Assembly: GCF_000518645.1 (NCBI RefSeq)
Contig: NZ_JADZ01000035.1
Coordinates: forward strand, 1 to 57,990
DNA: 57,990 bases
Source: Curvibacter gracilis ATCC BAA-807
Lineage (GTDB): Bacteria; Pseudomonadota; Gammaproteobacteria; Burkholderiales; Burkholderiaceae_C
Reading direction: 5' to 3'
In this document: positions 8,439-16,889 of the stretch, piece after piece
Layout of the letters: each line of letters opens with the position of its first letter
How positions within the stretch are numbered: position 1 is the stretch's first letter
The notes under the pieces: generated by a model
What the model saw: the letters and a program-made list of their open reading frames with translations, nothing else
What the model was told of the DNA's origin: nothing
The model's database searches: none
Program-made: the position numbers and the translations under genes

Positions 8439-11084
8439 TCAGCCCACCACCTGCCGCGCCACCCGCGCCACCTGGGCGGCGTCCACGCCAAAGAAGGCAC
8501 GCAAGGCGGCTCGGGTGTCGCTGCGGCCGAAACCGTCGGTGCCCAAGGTGACATAGCGGCGCCCGGCCGGCACCCAGGCGCGCACGCTCTCGGGCACGGC
8601 GCGCACGTAGTCGGTGGCGGCAATGACCGGGCCTTCGGTGTCGGCCAGCAGGGCCGTCAGCCACGGAGTGCCGGGCTCGGATTCACCGGCCAGGGCCCGG
8701 GCCTCGCAGGCCTGGCCGTCACGGGCCAGTTCGCTCCAGCTGGTGACGCTGATCACGTCCACACTGAAACCCTCGGCCGCCAGTTGTTGCGCGGCCTTGA
8801 CCACCTCGGTGAGGATGGCGCCCGAGCCGAGCAGGGTCACCTTGTGGGTGGCCGTGCCGGGGATGCGCTGCAGCCGGTAGGCGCCGCGCAACACGCCCTG
8901 CGACGCGCCTTCGGGCAGGTCGGCTTGGGCGTAGTTCTCGTTCATCAGGGTGAGGTAATAAAAAACGTCTTGCTGCTCGACCAACATCTCGCGCATGCCC
9001 TGGTCGATGATCACGGCCAGCTCGCCCGCGTAGGCCGGGTCGTAGGCCTTGCAGTTGGGGATGGTGGCCGCCACCAGGTGGCTGCTGCCGTCCTGGTGCT
9101 GCAGGCCTTCGCCGCCCAGCGTGGTGCGGCCCGAGGTGGCACCCAGCAGAAAGCCGCGGGCGCGCTGGTCGGCCGCGGCCCAGATGGCGTCGCCCACGCG
9201 CTGAAAGCCGAACATCGAGTAATAGATGTAGAAGGGCAGCATGGCCAGGCCGTGCACGCTGTAGCTGGTGGCCGCCGCCGTCCAGCTGGCGATGGCGCCG
9301 GCCTCGCTGATGCCTTCTTCGAGGATCTGGCCGTCCAGGGCCTCGCGGTAGCTCAGCACCGAGCCGATGTCTTCGGGGGCATAACGCTGGCCCACGCTGC
9401 TGTAGATGCCCACCTGCTTGAACAGATTGGCCATGCCGAAGGTGCGCGCCTCGTCGGCCACGATGGGCACGATGCGCGGGCCCAGCTGCGGGTCTTTGAG
9501 CAGGTTGCCCAGCATGCGCACAAAGGCCATGGTGGTGCTCATCTCCTTGCCCTCGGGCTGCAGGGCAAACTGCCCGTAGCGGGACAGCTCGGGCACCGGC
9601 ACCACCGCGCAGGCGGCTTCGCGGCGCGGCAGGTAGCCCCCCAGGGTGGCCCGGCGCTGCTGCAGGTAGCGCATCTCGGCACTGTCGGGCGCAGGCTTGT
9701 AAAAGGTCAGCGACCTGGCCTGCTCATCGCTGAGCGGCAGCTGGAAGCGGTTGCGGTACTCGATCAGGTCGTCTTCGTCGAGCTTCTTCTGGCTGTGCGT
9801 GGTCATCTTGCCTTGACCGGCCGTGCCCATGCCATAGCCCTTCTTGGTGTGGGCCAGGATCACGGTGGGCTGGCCGCGGTGCGCAGCGGCCGCGGCATAG
9901 GCGGCGTGGATCTTGACCAGATCGTGCCCGCCGCGCTTGAGGCGGTCGATCTGCTCGTCGGTCAGGCCCATGGCCAGCGCGGCCAGTTCGGGGTTCTGGC
10001 CGAAGAAGTTGTCGCGGTTGAAACGGCCGTCCTTGGCGGCGAAGGTCTGCATCTGACCGTCCACCGTGGCCGACAGGGCGCGGGCCAGGGCGCCGGTGAT
10101 GTCGCGCGCAAACAAGCCGTCCCAGTCACTGCCCCAGACCAGCTTGACCACGTTCCAGCCGGCGCCGGCAAACAGGCGCTCCAGTTCGTCGATGATGCGG
10201 CCGTTGCCGCGCACCGGGCCATCGAGCCGCTGCAGATTGCAGTTGACCACCCAGACCAGGTTGTCCAGGCCCTCGCGGGCGGCCAGGGTCAGGGCGCTCA
10301 TGCTCTCGGGCTCGTCCATCTCGCCATCACCGAACACGCCCCACACCTTGCGCCCACTGCAGTCCAGCAACTGCCGGTGCGACAGGTAGCGCATGAAACG
10401 CGCGTGGTAGATCGAGCTGATCGGCCCCAGGCCCATCGAGCCGGTGGGGAACTGCCAGAACTCGGGCATCAGCCACGGGTGGGGGTAGCTGCTCAGGCCC
10501 TGGGCGCCGGCCGCCGGGGCCGAGATCTCCTGGCGGTAGTGCATCAGGTCGGCCTCCTGCAGGCGGCCTTCGAGGAAGGCGCGGGCATACACCCCGGGGG
10601 CACTGTGCGGCTGGAAGAACACCAGATCACCGCGGTGCTGGCCCGGGCCCAGGCCCTGGCGCGCATGGAAGAAGTGGTTGAACCCCACCTCGAACAGGTC
10701 GGCCGCGCTGGCGTAGCTGGCAATGTGACCGCCCAGCTCGGCCGAGCCGCCGGTTTCCACCTGGTTGGCGCGCACCACCATGGCCAGGGCGTTCCAGCGC
10801 ATCAGGGAGGCGAGTCGCTCCTCGACGGCCAGATCACCCGGGAAGGGCGGTTGCTGCCCCACCGGCACCGTGTTCACATAGGCTGTGTTGAGCCCGGGGC
10901 GCCAGCCGGTCTGGTGCGCCCGGGCCAGGCGCGCCAGCTCGTCCAGCACGAAGCGGGCGCGCTCCGGCCCCTGGGTCTGCACCAGGGACTCGAAGGCCTC
11001 ACGCCATTCGGCGGTCTCGGTCGGGTCGGCATCGGGGAGGCCATCACTGAGCTGCAGGAGACGGGGGTCGGCAGGTGCGTTCAT
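8439..11084 (-). CDS. 2-oxoacid dehydrogenase E1 component, homodimeric (AceE/MdeB family)
   Basis: 881 residues, the length of homodimeric pyruvate dehydrogenase E1. The thiamine-diphosphate motif is complete: GDGEMDEPES through VVNCN. NTVPVGQQPPFPGDLAVEERL near the N-terminus and ATSGRTTLGGEGLQHQDG are AceE signatures. It should decarboxylate a 2-oxo acid and transfer the acyl group to a lipoyl E2. Two facts make it unlike the housekeeping aceE: no aceF or lpd follows, and it is divergent from an Lrp/AsnC regulator. That layout resembles mdeB/mdeR of Pseudomonas putida, where an E1-like enzyme handles 2-oxobutyrate from methionine. The start at 11084 removes a non-homologous 29-codon extension. 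Which oxoacid it uses is not decidable here. Confidence 0.88.
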   Translation of the reverse strand: MNAPADPRLLQLSDGLPDADPTETAEWREAFESLVQTQGPERARFVLDELARLARAHQTGWRPGLNTAYVNTVPVGQQPPFPGDLAVEERLASLMRWNALAMVVRANQVETGGSAELGGHIASYASAADLFEVGFNHFFHARQGLGPGQHRGDLVFFQPHSAPGVYARAFLEGRLQEADLMHYRQEISAPAAGAQGLSSYPHPWLMPEFWQFPTGSMGLGPISSIYHARFMRYLSHRQLLDCSGRKVWGVFGDGEMDEPESMSALTLAAREGLDNLVWVVNCNLQRLDGPVRGNGRIIDELERLFAGAGWNVVKLVWGSDWDGLFARDITGALARALSATVDGQMQTFAAKDGRFNRDNFFGQNPELAALAMGLTDEQIDRLKRGGHDLVKIHAAYAAAAAHRGQPTVILAHTKKGYGMGTAGQGKMTTHSQKKLDEDDLIEYRNRFQLPLSDEQARSLTFYKPAPDSAEMRYLQQRRATLGGYLPRREAACAVVPVPELSRYGQFALQPEGKEMSTTMAFVRMLGNLLKDPQLGPRIVPIVADEARTFGMANLFKQVGIYSSVGQRYAPEDIGSVLSYREALDGQILEEGISEAGAIASWTAAATSYSVHGLAMLPFYIYYSMFGFQRVGDAIWAAADQRARGFLLGATSGRTTLGGEGLQHQDGSSHLVAATIPNCKAYDPAYAGELAVIIDQGMREMLVEQQDVFYYLTLMNENYAQADLPEGASQGVLRGAYRLQRIPGTATHKVTLLGSGAILTEVVKAAQQLAAEGFSVDVISVTSWSELARDGQACEARALAGESEPGTPWLTALLADTEGPVIAATDYVRAVPESVRAWVPAGRRYVTLGTDGFGRSDTRAALRAFFGVDAAQVARVARQVVG

Positions 11085-11150
11085 AGCTCGGTACTTTAGA
11101 GAAATGGCCGCAGAATGAGCCGCCAAATCAAGCCACAAAAACACATCAAC

Positions 11151-11167
11151 GCAGCACAATATGCTGC
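11151..11167. promoter_or_regulatory. Candidate Lrp/AsnC operator in the divergent E1/regulator spacer
   Basis: Inverted repeat GCAGCA (11151-11156) / TGCTGC (11162-11167) around a 5-nt AT-rich centre. It lies in the 104 bp between two divergent starts and 21 nt upstream of the regulator's ATG. Lrp-family proteins bind such imperfect dyads near their own genes. Confidence 0.45.
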
Positions 11168-11188
11168 ACAACCAAAAATACCAAGCAC

Positions 11189-11662
11189 ATGAAGCTCGAC
11201 ACCCTGGACCTTCGCATCCTGGCCGAACTGCAGGCCGATGGCGCCCTGTCGAACGTCGAACTGGCCCGACGCGTGCATCTGTCGCCCTCGCCCTGCCTGG
11301 CCCGCGTCAAGGCGATGGAGCAATCGGGCGTCATCTCGCGCTACGTGGCGCTGGCCAGTGCGGCGGCGCTGGGGCTGGGGCTCAATGTGTTCATCTCGAT
11401 CAGCCTGCGCACCCAGAGCAAGGCCGCGTTGGCCGACTTCGAGCAGCGCATCTGCGAGCACGACGAGGTCATGGAGTGCTACCTCATGACCGGCGACAGC
11501 GACTACCTGATCCGCGTGGCCGTGACCGACATCGCCGCCCTGGAGCGCTTCATCCTCGAACAACTCACGCCGATTCCGGGTGTGGAGAAGATCCGCTCCA
11601 GCTTCGCCCTCAAGCAGGTGCGCTACAAAACCGCCCTCCCCTTACCCGCCGCCGGTCGCTGA
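11189..11662 (+). CDS. Lrp/AsnC family transcriptional regulator
   Basis: 157 residues, a standard Lrp length. Residues 1-60 form the winged HTH ([47 protein letters not shown] in outline). Residues ~70-145 are the RAM/AsnC effector domain ([19 protein letters not shown] is the diagnostic ligand-pocket segment). It should form dimers or octamers that sense an amino acid and control the divergent E1 gene; a dyad lies in the shared promoter region. There is no obvious Shine-Dalgarno before ATG 11189. By arrangement it is an MdeR-like local regulator rather than global Lrp, but this rests on context only. Confidence 0.9.
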   Translation: MKLDTLDLRILAELQADGALSNVELARRVHLSPSPCLARVKAMEQSGVISRYVALASAAALGLGLNVFISISLRTQSKAALADFEQRICEHDEVMECYLMTGDSDYLIRVAVTDIAALERFILEQLTPIPGVEKIRSSFALKQVRYKTALPLPAAGR

Positions 11663-11686
11663 TAAGGGAAAACGAGACATATGACC

Positions 11687-11716
11687 TTGACATAGCGCCT
11701 ATTTCCATCTTGTAAC
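11687..11716 (+). promoter_or_regulatory. Sigma-70-type promoter candidate upstream of the binding-protein / GGDEF-EAL pair
   Basis: A perfect -35 TTGACA (11687-11692) is followed after 18 bp by TGTAAC (11711-11716). It faces the gene at 11790, leaving a leader of about 70 nt. Confidence 0.42.
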
Positions 11717-11789
11717 AATTTTTTGATTCACCCAGAATGGGGCTGTCCGAACCGGTGTCGTCGGGTCCGTTCCAGGAAGGCCGCCAATC

Positions 11790-12701
11790 ATGCAGGGCAG
11801 GGGAGTTCAAAAAAATCATCATCCAGGCGGCCGTTTGCTGGCTGGGCTGTGCCATGTCTTTCTGAGCTGGGCGCTGCTGATGCTGGCTCAGCCTGGCTGG
11901 GCCGGCGAAGCCTTTCGCCTGCGCTTCGCGCCTGAAAAGGACTACGGACCGTTCATCTACCTGACCGACGAGGGACAGGTGGAAGGCCTGTCGGCCGACT
12001 TCCTGACGGCCATGGCGGCCCATGGCGAACTCCAGATCGACACCCTGCCAGCCCAACCCCTGGCATCCATCCTGGAGGCGGCCCGGCAAGGGCAGGTCGA
12101 CCTGATCTCCTCGCTGCGCCCCACCCCGGAGCGGGCCGAGTTTCTGGGCTTCACCCGCCCCTATGTCACGGTGCCCGCGGTGCTGGTCACCCTGCCCAGC
12201 CGGGACCCCCAGTCGCTGAGCGACTTCCGTGGCCGGCCTGTGGCCGTGGGCCGTGGCTATGCCGTGGAAACCTTTGTGCGCGAAAAGTACCCCGAGGTGC
12301 AATGGACGCCGGTGGACGACGACAGCGAAGGCCTGCGCCTGCTGCGTTCGGGCCAGGTGGGGGCGGTGGTGGCCGATGTGGCGAGCGTGCATTTTGCGGC
12401 CGACCGGCTGGGGCTGCGCGGGATTCAGGTGAACGCGGCCATCGGCTTCGAATACCCGCTGAGTTTCGCCTTTCCCAAGTCCCGGCCGGACATCGGGCGG
12501 GTGCTGGAGGAGAGCCTGCGCCGCCTTCCGGAAACCCGGCGCCAGTCACTGCGTCAACGCTGGCTCGACGGGCGTCAGCAAAGCAGCGACGACCCGCGCG
12601 CGGTGTGGCTGCGCCGAGTGGGGCTGGGCCTGGCGGCGGTGGCCGTGCTCGGCCTGGTGGTGACCCAGATGCGCAGGAGCCCGGATGCCGACGCCACCTG
12701 A
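11790..12701 (+). CDS. Membrane-anchored periplasmic solute-binding (SBP_bac_3) protein, putative sensor subunit
   Basis: 303 residues. An N-terminal hydrophobic segment (~residues 17-38, ending GWAGEAF) looks like a signal peptide. Residues ~40-265 are a family 3 solute-binding domain (LRFAPEKDYGPFIYLTDEGQVEGLSADFL; GQVDLISSLRPTPERAEFLGFTRPY). A single C-terminal membrane helix (VGLGLAAVAVLGLVV) is followed by a short basic tail, so the binding domain would be tethered outside the inner membrane. Such domains are usually fused to kinases or GGDEF proteins (BvgS type). Here the gene overlaps the next, a MASE1-GGDEF-EAL gene, by 17 nt. I infer it supplies ligand sensing to that protein rather than feeding a transporter. 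AGGAAGG precedes ATG 11790. Confidence 0.8.
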   Translation: MQGRGVQKNHHPGGRLLAGLCHVFLSWALLMLAQPGWAGEAFRLRFAPEKDYGPFIYLTDEGQVEGLSADFLTAMAAHGELQIDTLPAQPLASILEAARQGQVDLISSLRPTPERAEFLGFTRPYVTVPAVLVTLPSRDPQSLSDFRGRPVAVGRGYAVETFVREKYPEVQWTPVDDDSEGLRLLRSGQVGAVVADVASVHFAADRLGLRGIQVNAAIGFEYPLSFAFPKSRPDIGRVLEESLRRLPETRRQSLRQRWLDGRQQSSDDPRAVWLRRVGLGLAAVAVLGLVVTQMRRSPDADAT

Positions 12702-15700
12702 GCCCGACATCTCCGCCTTCAGCGAGCTGGAGCCCGAGCCCTCCGGCCCGCCGGCAGGGCGCTACAGCCTGTGGGGTGCCGCCCTCTCAGGCGCCCTGCT
12801 GTATGCCCTGCTGGCCGCCATGAGCATTGCCTTGTCTCGTCTGCCGGGCAGCGTGGCCACCTTGTGGTTTGCCAACATGGCCGGTGCCTTGCAGGTGGCG
12901 CGCCGACCGGCGCGTGAAGCCTGGGTGCTGCTGCCCGCGCTGATCCTGGGCAACCTGGGCGCCAATCTGCTGCTGGTGGAAGACTGGCATGCCGCCGTGG
13001 CCTTTGTGCTGCCCAACCTGATCGAAGTGGGCCTGGCAGCGCAGGCGCTGCGCCGGGTGAAGGGCGACATCGATCTGTTGAGCAGCCCGGCACGCCTGCT
13101 GCTGATCCTGCTGAACGCGGGCCTGGTGCCGGCGCTGGTGGGCGCCACCCTGGGAGCGGCCATGCTGGCCGGCAGCACGTCGGCCACGTTCGGCTTCCTG
13201 TGGCCGCGCTGGCTGGAGGGCAGCCTGATCGGCGCCATCTCCATGCTGCCGCTCATGCTGTTCGTGCTGATGCATGGCCTGCGCACTCTTTGGCGCCAGG
13301 TGTGCACCCTCGAAAACGGCTCGCTGCTGCTGCTGAGCGCGGCCGTGGCCCTGGTGGTGCCGGTGAGCGTGCCCTTTCCCTTTGTCTACATCACCCTGCC
13401 CCTGGCCCTGGCCGCCCTGCGGGGTGGCTTTGCGGTGACGGCCAGTGCCTGCCTGCTGGTGTCGGTGCTGACAGGGGCTCAGATCGGCCTGGGCCTGTTG
13501 ATCCCACCGCCCACCACCTTGCACTGGGAGCATGTGCTGTTCTACCTGCCCATCCTGGCCGTGGTGGTGCCCCCCACCTTGCTGGCCAGTGCCATGGAGG
13601 GCTACCGTCGCAGCCTGCGCGAACTGCGCAGCAGCGAACGCCGGCTGCGCACCCTGTACAGCCACACCCCGGCGCTGATGATGTCCTTTCTGCCCGACGG
13701 GCGCCTGCTGAGTGTGAGCGATCTCTGGCTCCACAAGCTCGGGCGCTCAGGGCCCGAAGTGCTGGGCCAGCCCTTCACCGATTTCATGCCGGCCGAATCG
13801 GCCCAGCACATCCAGGCCCATGTGCTGCCCGAGCTGCTGCAGCGTGGCCAGTGCCGGGACGTGGCCTGCCGCTGGGTCACCGGCCGGGGCGAGCTGATCG
13901 AATCGCGCCTGTCGGCCGTGTGGGAGCGCAACGCGCGCGGCCAGGCCACGCGCGCGCTGGCGGTGATCGAGGATGTGACCGAGAACCAGCGTCTGGCCCA
14001 TTTCGCGGCCCAGCGCGAGTTCATCGAAGTGACCCTGCACTCCATCGGCGACGGGGTGGTGGCCTGCGATGCCGAAGGCCGCATCCAGTACCTCAACCCC
14101 GTGGCCGAAGCCTTGCTGGGCGTGCAGCGCCAGAGCGCGCTGGGGCATGCCTTCGACCAGACCCTGGTGCTGCTCGACCCCGAAACCCGCTTGCGCATCG
14201 ACAACCCGGTGCTGCGCTGCCTGCGCACCGGCCGCGGCTCCGGCCTGCCCCGCGAAGCGCTGATGCGTGGCCTGTCGGGGCAACACCACCCGATCCAGCA
14301 CGCGGTGTCGCCCATCTTCGACCCGCACGGCCAGTTGCGTGGCGCCGTGATGGTGTTCCAGGACGTGCGCGAAGCCCGTGCGCTGGAGCAGCGCATGGCC
14401 CACCTGGCCCACCACGACGCCCTGACCGACCTGCCCAACCGCGTGCTGCTGCAAGACCGCATCCAGCAGGCCTGCGAGCGCAGCCGCCGCGAGGGCGGGG
14501 GCTTTGGCGTGATGTTCCTTGACCTGGACCACTTCAAGCACGTCAACGACTCGCTGGGCCACGCCGCAGGGGACGAGCTGCTGCGCGAAATGGCGCGTCG
14601 CCTCAAGACCACACTGCGCACCTGCGACACCATCTGCCGCCTGGGTGGCGACGAGTTCGTCATGCTGATCGGCGATATCCAGAGCCCGCAAGACCTGAGC
14701 GCCGTGGCCGAGAAGGTGCTGACCGAAGTGGCCCGCCCCTGTCTGATCGCGGGGCGCGACATGAACATGTCGGTCAGCCTGGGCCTGGCGCTGTTCCCCG
14801 CCGATGGCGAGAACGTGGAACTGCTCATGAAGCATGCCGACACCGCCATGTACCGTGCCAAGCGGGAGGGGCGCAACCGCTACCACTTCTTCTCGCGGGC
14901 ACTGGACGAGGCCGCCACCGTGCGCCTGCAGCTGGAGCAGGACATCCGCCGGGGCATTGCAGAGCGCGAATTCATCGTGCACTACCAGCCCCTGGTGCGG
15001 GCCCGCGATGGCGCGGTGATCGGGGCCGAAGCCCTGGTGCGCTGGCAGCGCGGGCCTGAGGCGTGCTGGGGCCCGGGGCAATTCATCCCGGTGGCCGAAG
15101 AAAGCGGCCTGATCGTGGCACTGGGCGAACAGGTGCTGGAGCAGGCCTGCGCCCAATTGCGCCAATGGCAGGACCTGGGCCTGCCGGTGCAGCGCCTGTG
15201 CGTCAATGTCTCGCCGCTGCAGTTTGCTGCGCCGGGCTTTGTCGAGCAGGTGCTGGCCCAGGCCGGCCGCCACCACATCAACCCGGCCCTGCTGGAGCTT
15301 GAGATCACCGAGGCGTCCCTGATGAGCCACCCCGAGCAGACCCGCGAGGCCCTGCAACGGCTGAAGGCGGTGGGCGTGAAAGCGGCGCTGGATGACTTCG
15401 GCACCGGCTACTCCAGCCTGGGCTACCTGCGGCAGTTCCCGGTCGACACACTCAAGGTCGACCGCTCTTTTGTGGCCGAACTGCAGCAGGACGCCGGCAA
15501 CCAGCAACTGGTGGCCGCCATCGTGGCCATGGCCGCCACCCTGAAGCTGCACGTGGTGGCCGAGGGCGTGGAAACCCAGGCCCAGGCCGCCCTGCTGGCC
15601 GACATGGGCTGCGACACCCTGCAGGGCTTTCTGTTCGCCCGCCCCATGCCCGCCGCCGCCATGAGCTCCTGGCTGGGCCGACGCTGGCCCACCGAGACGC

Positions 15701-15774
15701 CAGCCACCGAGCCCCAGCGGGCCCCGGGATCAGGCCCAGCCCTGCAACACGACCTTGCCGCGGGCGCGCCCTGA
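12685..15774 (+). CDS. MASE1-PAS-PAS-GGDEF-EAL c-di-GMP synthase/phosphodiesterase
   Basis: 1029 residues. Residues ~25-310 are a multi-helix MASE1 membrane sensor. A PAS domain spans ~320-435 (LRTLYSHTPALMMSFLPDG) and a second ~450-575 (TLHSIGDGVVACDAEGRIQYLNP). The cyclase domain has an intact GGDEF at 654-658 and an inhibitory RxxD site (RTCD, 645-648) five residues earlier, so product inhibition by c-di-GMP is expected. The phosphodiesterase domain has E782-A-L and the further metal and catalytic blocks NVSPLQF, ELEITE, DDFGTGYSSLGYL, KVDRSF, AEGVET and QGFLFARP. Both activities look competent. AGGAG precedes ATG 12685, which lies inside the preceding gene. The last 45 bp overlap the convergent dehydrogenase gene. 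Confidence 0.93.
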   Translation: MPTPPEPDISAFSELEPEPSGPPAGRYSLWGAALSGALLYALLAAMSIALSRLPGSVATLWFANMAGALQVARRPAREAWVLLPALILGNLGANLLLVEDWHAAVAFVLPNLIEVGLAAQALRRVKGDIDLLSSPARLLLILLNAGLVPALVGATLGAAMLAGSTSATFGFLWPRWLEGSLIGAISMLPLMLFVLMHGLRTLWRQVCTLENGSLLLLSAAVALVVPVSVPFPFVYITLPLALAALRGGFAVTASACLLVSVLTGAQIGLGLLIPPPTTLHWEHVLFYLPILAVVVPPTLLASAMEGYRRSLRELRSSERRLRTLYSHTPALMMSFLPDGRLLSVSDLWLHKLGRSGPEVLGQPFTDFMPAESAQHIQAHVLPELLQRGQCRDVACRWVTGRGELIESRLSAVWERNARGQATRALAVIEDVTENQRLAHFAAQREFIEVTLHSIGDGVVACDAEGRIQYLNPVAEALLGVQRQSALGHAFDQTLVLLDPETRLRIDNPVLRCLRTGRGSGLPREALMRGLSGQHHPIQHAVSPIFDPHGQLRGAVMVFQDVREARALEQRMAHLAHHDALTDLPNRVLLQDRIQQACERSRREGGGFGVMFLDLDHFKHVNDSLGHAAGDELLREMARRLKTTLRTCDTICRLGGDEFVMLIGDIQSPQDLSAVAEKVLTEVARPCLIAGRDMNMSVSLGLALFPADGENVELLMKHADTAMYRAKREGRNRYHFFSRALDEAATVRLQLEQDIRRGIAEREFIVHYQPLVRARDGAVIGAEALVRWQRGPEACWGPGQFIPVAEESGLIVALGEQVLEQACAQLRQWQDLGLPVQRLCVNVSPLQFAAPGFVEQVLAQAGRHHINPALLELEITEASLMSHPEQTREALQRLKAVGVKAALDDFGTGYSSLGYLRQFPVDTLKVDRSFVAELQQDAGNQQLVAAIVAMAATLKLHVVAEGVETQAQAALLADMGCDTLQGFLFARPMPAAAMSSWLGRRWPTETPATEPQRAPGSGPALQHDLAAGAP

Positions 15775-16788
15775 TTCCACGTGGGCATGGGCCCGGCGCA
15801 GGTTGGCCGCATTGATGGGCCCCATGTTTTCGCCTTCGGTGCTGCGCAACTGGCCGGCATCGACCAACTCGGCCACGCGGCTGAGCAGGCGGTGCTGCTC
15901 GATCTGGTCGGGCGTGCCGAAGCGGCTGCGCGCAAACATCATCTCCCAATGCAGGCTCAGGCACTTGGGCTTGAGGGCCATCACATCGAGTTCGCCCGGC
16001 GCCAGCTCATCGATCAAGCCCAGCCGACCCTGGGGCGCCAGCAGCTCGACCAGTTGCGGGAAATAGTCGCCGGTGTGGGTCAGCGAAGCCACCAGCGGCA
16101 CCTCGGTATGGCCCAGCGCCTGCAACTGCGGGAGCAGGGGCTGGCCATGGTCGATCACGGCATGGGCCCCCAGGGCCTCGCACCACTGGCGCGTCTCGGG
16201 GCGCGACGCGGTGGCCACCACGGTCAGGGCCGTGAGCCGACGGGCCAGCTGCAGCAGGATGGAGCCCACCCCGCCGCCGGCGCCCAGCACCAGCAGGGTC
16301 TGCCCGGCGCCGCCTTGCCCATCGGCCTGCAGCGGCACCCCCAGGCGATCGAACAGCAGCTCCCAGGCGGTGATGGCCGTCAGCGGCAAGGCGGCGGCCT
16401 GGGCGTCGCTGAGGCTGGCGGGCGCCCGCGCGGCGATGCGCTCGTCCACCAGCTGCCGCTCGGCATTGCTGCCGGGGCGGGTGATGCTGCCCGCATACCA
16501 GACCCGCTCACCGGGCTGGAACAAGGTGACCGCCGGGCCCACGGCCAGCACCGTGCCCACCGCATCCCAGCCCAGCACCTCGGCCTGGCCGGGGGCCGGG
16601 GCGCGGCTGCGCCGCACCTTGGTGTCCACCGGGTTGACCGACACGGCCGACACGGCCACCAGCAGATCGTGCGGCGCCAGGCTCTGCGCCTGCGGGGCGG
16701 GCAACTGCAGATCGAGCAGCGACTCGGGGTGGTCGATGGGCAAGGCCTGGTGGTAGCCCACGGCTTTCATGAGGGGGGAAGAGGTCAT
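15730..16788 (-). CDS. Zinc-type alcohol dehydrogenase / quinone oxidoreductase family protein (MDR superfamily)
   Basis: 352 residues, typical of the medium-chain reductases annotated as zinc-binding alcohol dehydrogenase family protein. The GroES-like N-terminal half contains VSVNPVDTKVRRS and EVLGWDAVGTVLAVG. The Rossmann half has the NAD(P) loop VLGAGGGVGSILLQLA. The Cys/His set for catalytic zinc is not evident, so a zinc-free quinone- or enone-reductase activity is as likely as alcohol oxidation. AGGA lies at a reasonable distance before ATG 16788; Met7 is an alternative start. It is divergent from a LysR gene, and repeated TCAAATGA-type sequences lie between the two. Its 3' end overlaps the GGDEF-EAL gene by 45 bp. 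Confidence 0.87.
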   Translation of the reverse strand: MTSSPLMKAVGYHQALPIDHPESLLDLQLPAPQAQSLAPHDLLVAVSAVSVNPVDTKVRRSRAPAPGQAEVLGWDAVGTVLAVGPAVTLFQPGERVWYAGSITRPGSNAERQLVDERIAARAPASLSDAQAAALPLTAITAWELLFDRLGVPLQADGQGGAGQTLLVLGAGGGVGSILLQLARRLTALTVVATASRPETRQWCEALGAHAVIDHGQPLLPQLQALGHTEVPLVASLTHTGDYFPQLVELLAPQGRLGLIDELAPGELDVMALKPKCLSLHWEMMFARSRFGTPDQIEQHRLLSRVAELVDAGQLRSTEGENMGPINAANLRRAHAHVESGRARGKVVLQGWA

Positions 16789-16844
16789 GGCATGCGTCCT
16801 TCTGACAAAAAGAGTAATGAAGGGGAGAATCTAGGCCTGCATAT

Positions 16845-16852
16845 TCATTTGA
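16845..16852. promoter_or_regulatory. Half-site copy (TCATTTGA) of the LysR-associated motif
   Basis: TCATTTGA is the exact reverse complement of the TCAAATGA core at 16879-16886, 34 bp away. Both lie in the 94 bp between the divergent dehydrogenase and LysR genes. Confidence 0.35.
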
Positions 16853-16875
16853 TAAACCACCCATAAACAGCATCA

Positions 16876-16889
16876 GTTTCAAATGAAAC
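16876..16889. promoter_or_regulatory. Dyad overlapping the LysR start codon, candidate autoregulatory operator
   Basis: GTTTCA (16876-16881) and TGAAAC (16884-16889) are inverted around AA. The dyad includes the LysR start codon at 16883. Binding here could repress the regulator's own expression. Confidence 0.4.

Noticed and set aside
8784-11099. A 771-codon plus-strand frame opposite the E1 gene
   Set aside because: It mirrors the real gene, has no recognisable domain, and the minus-strand product has complete ThDP motifs.
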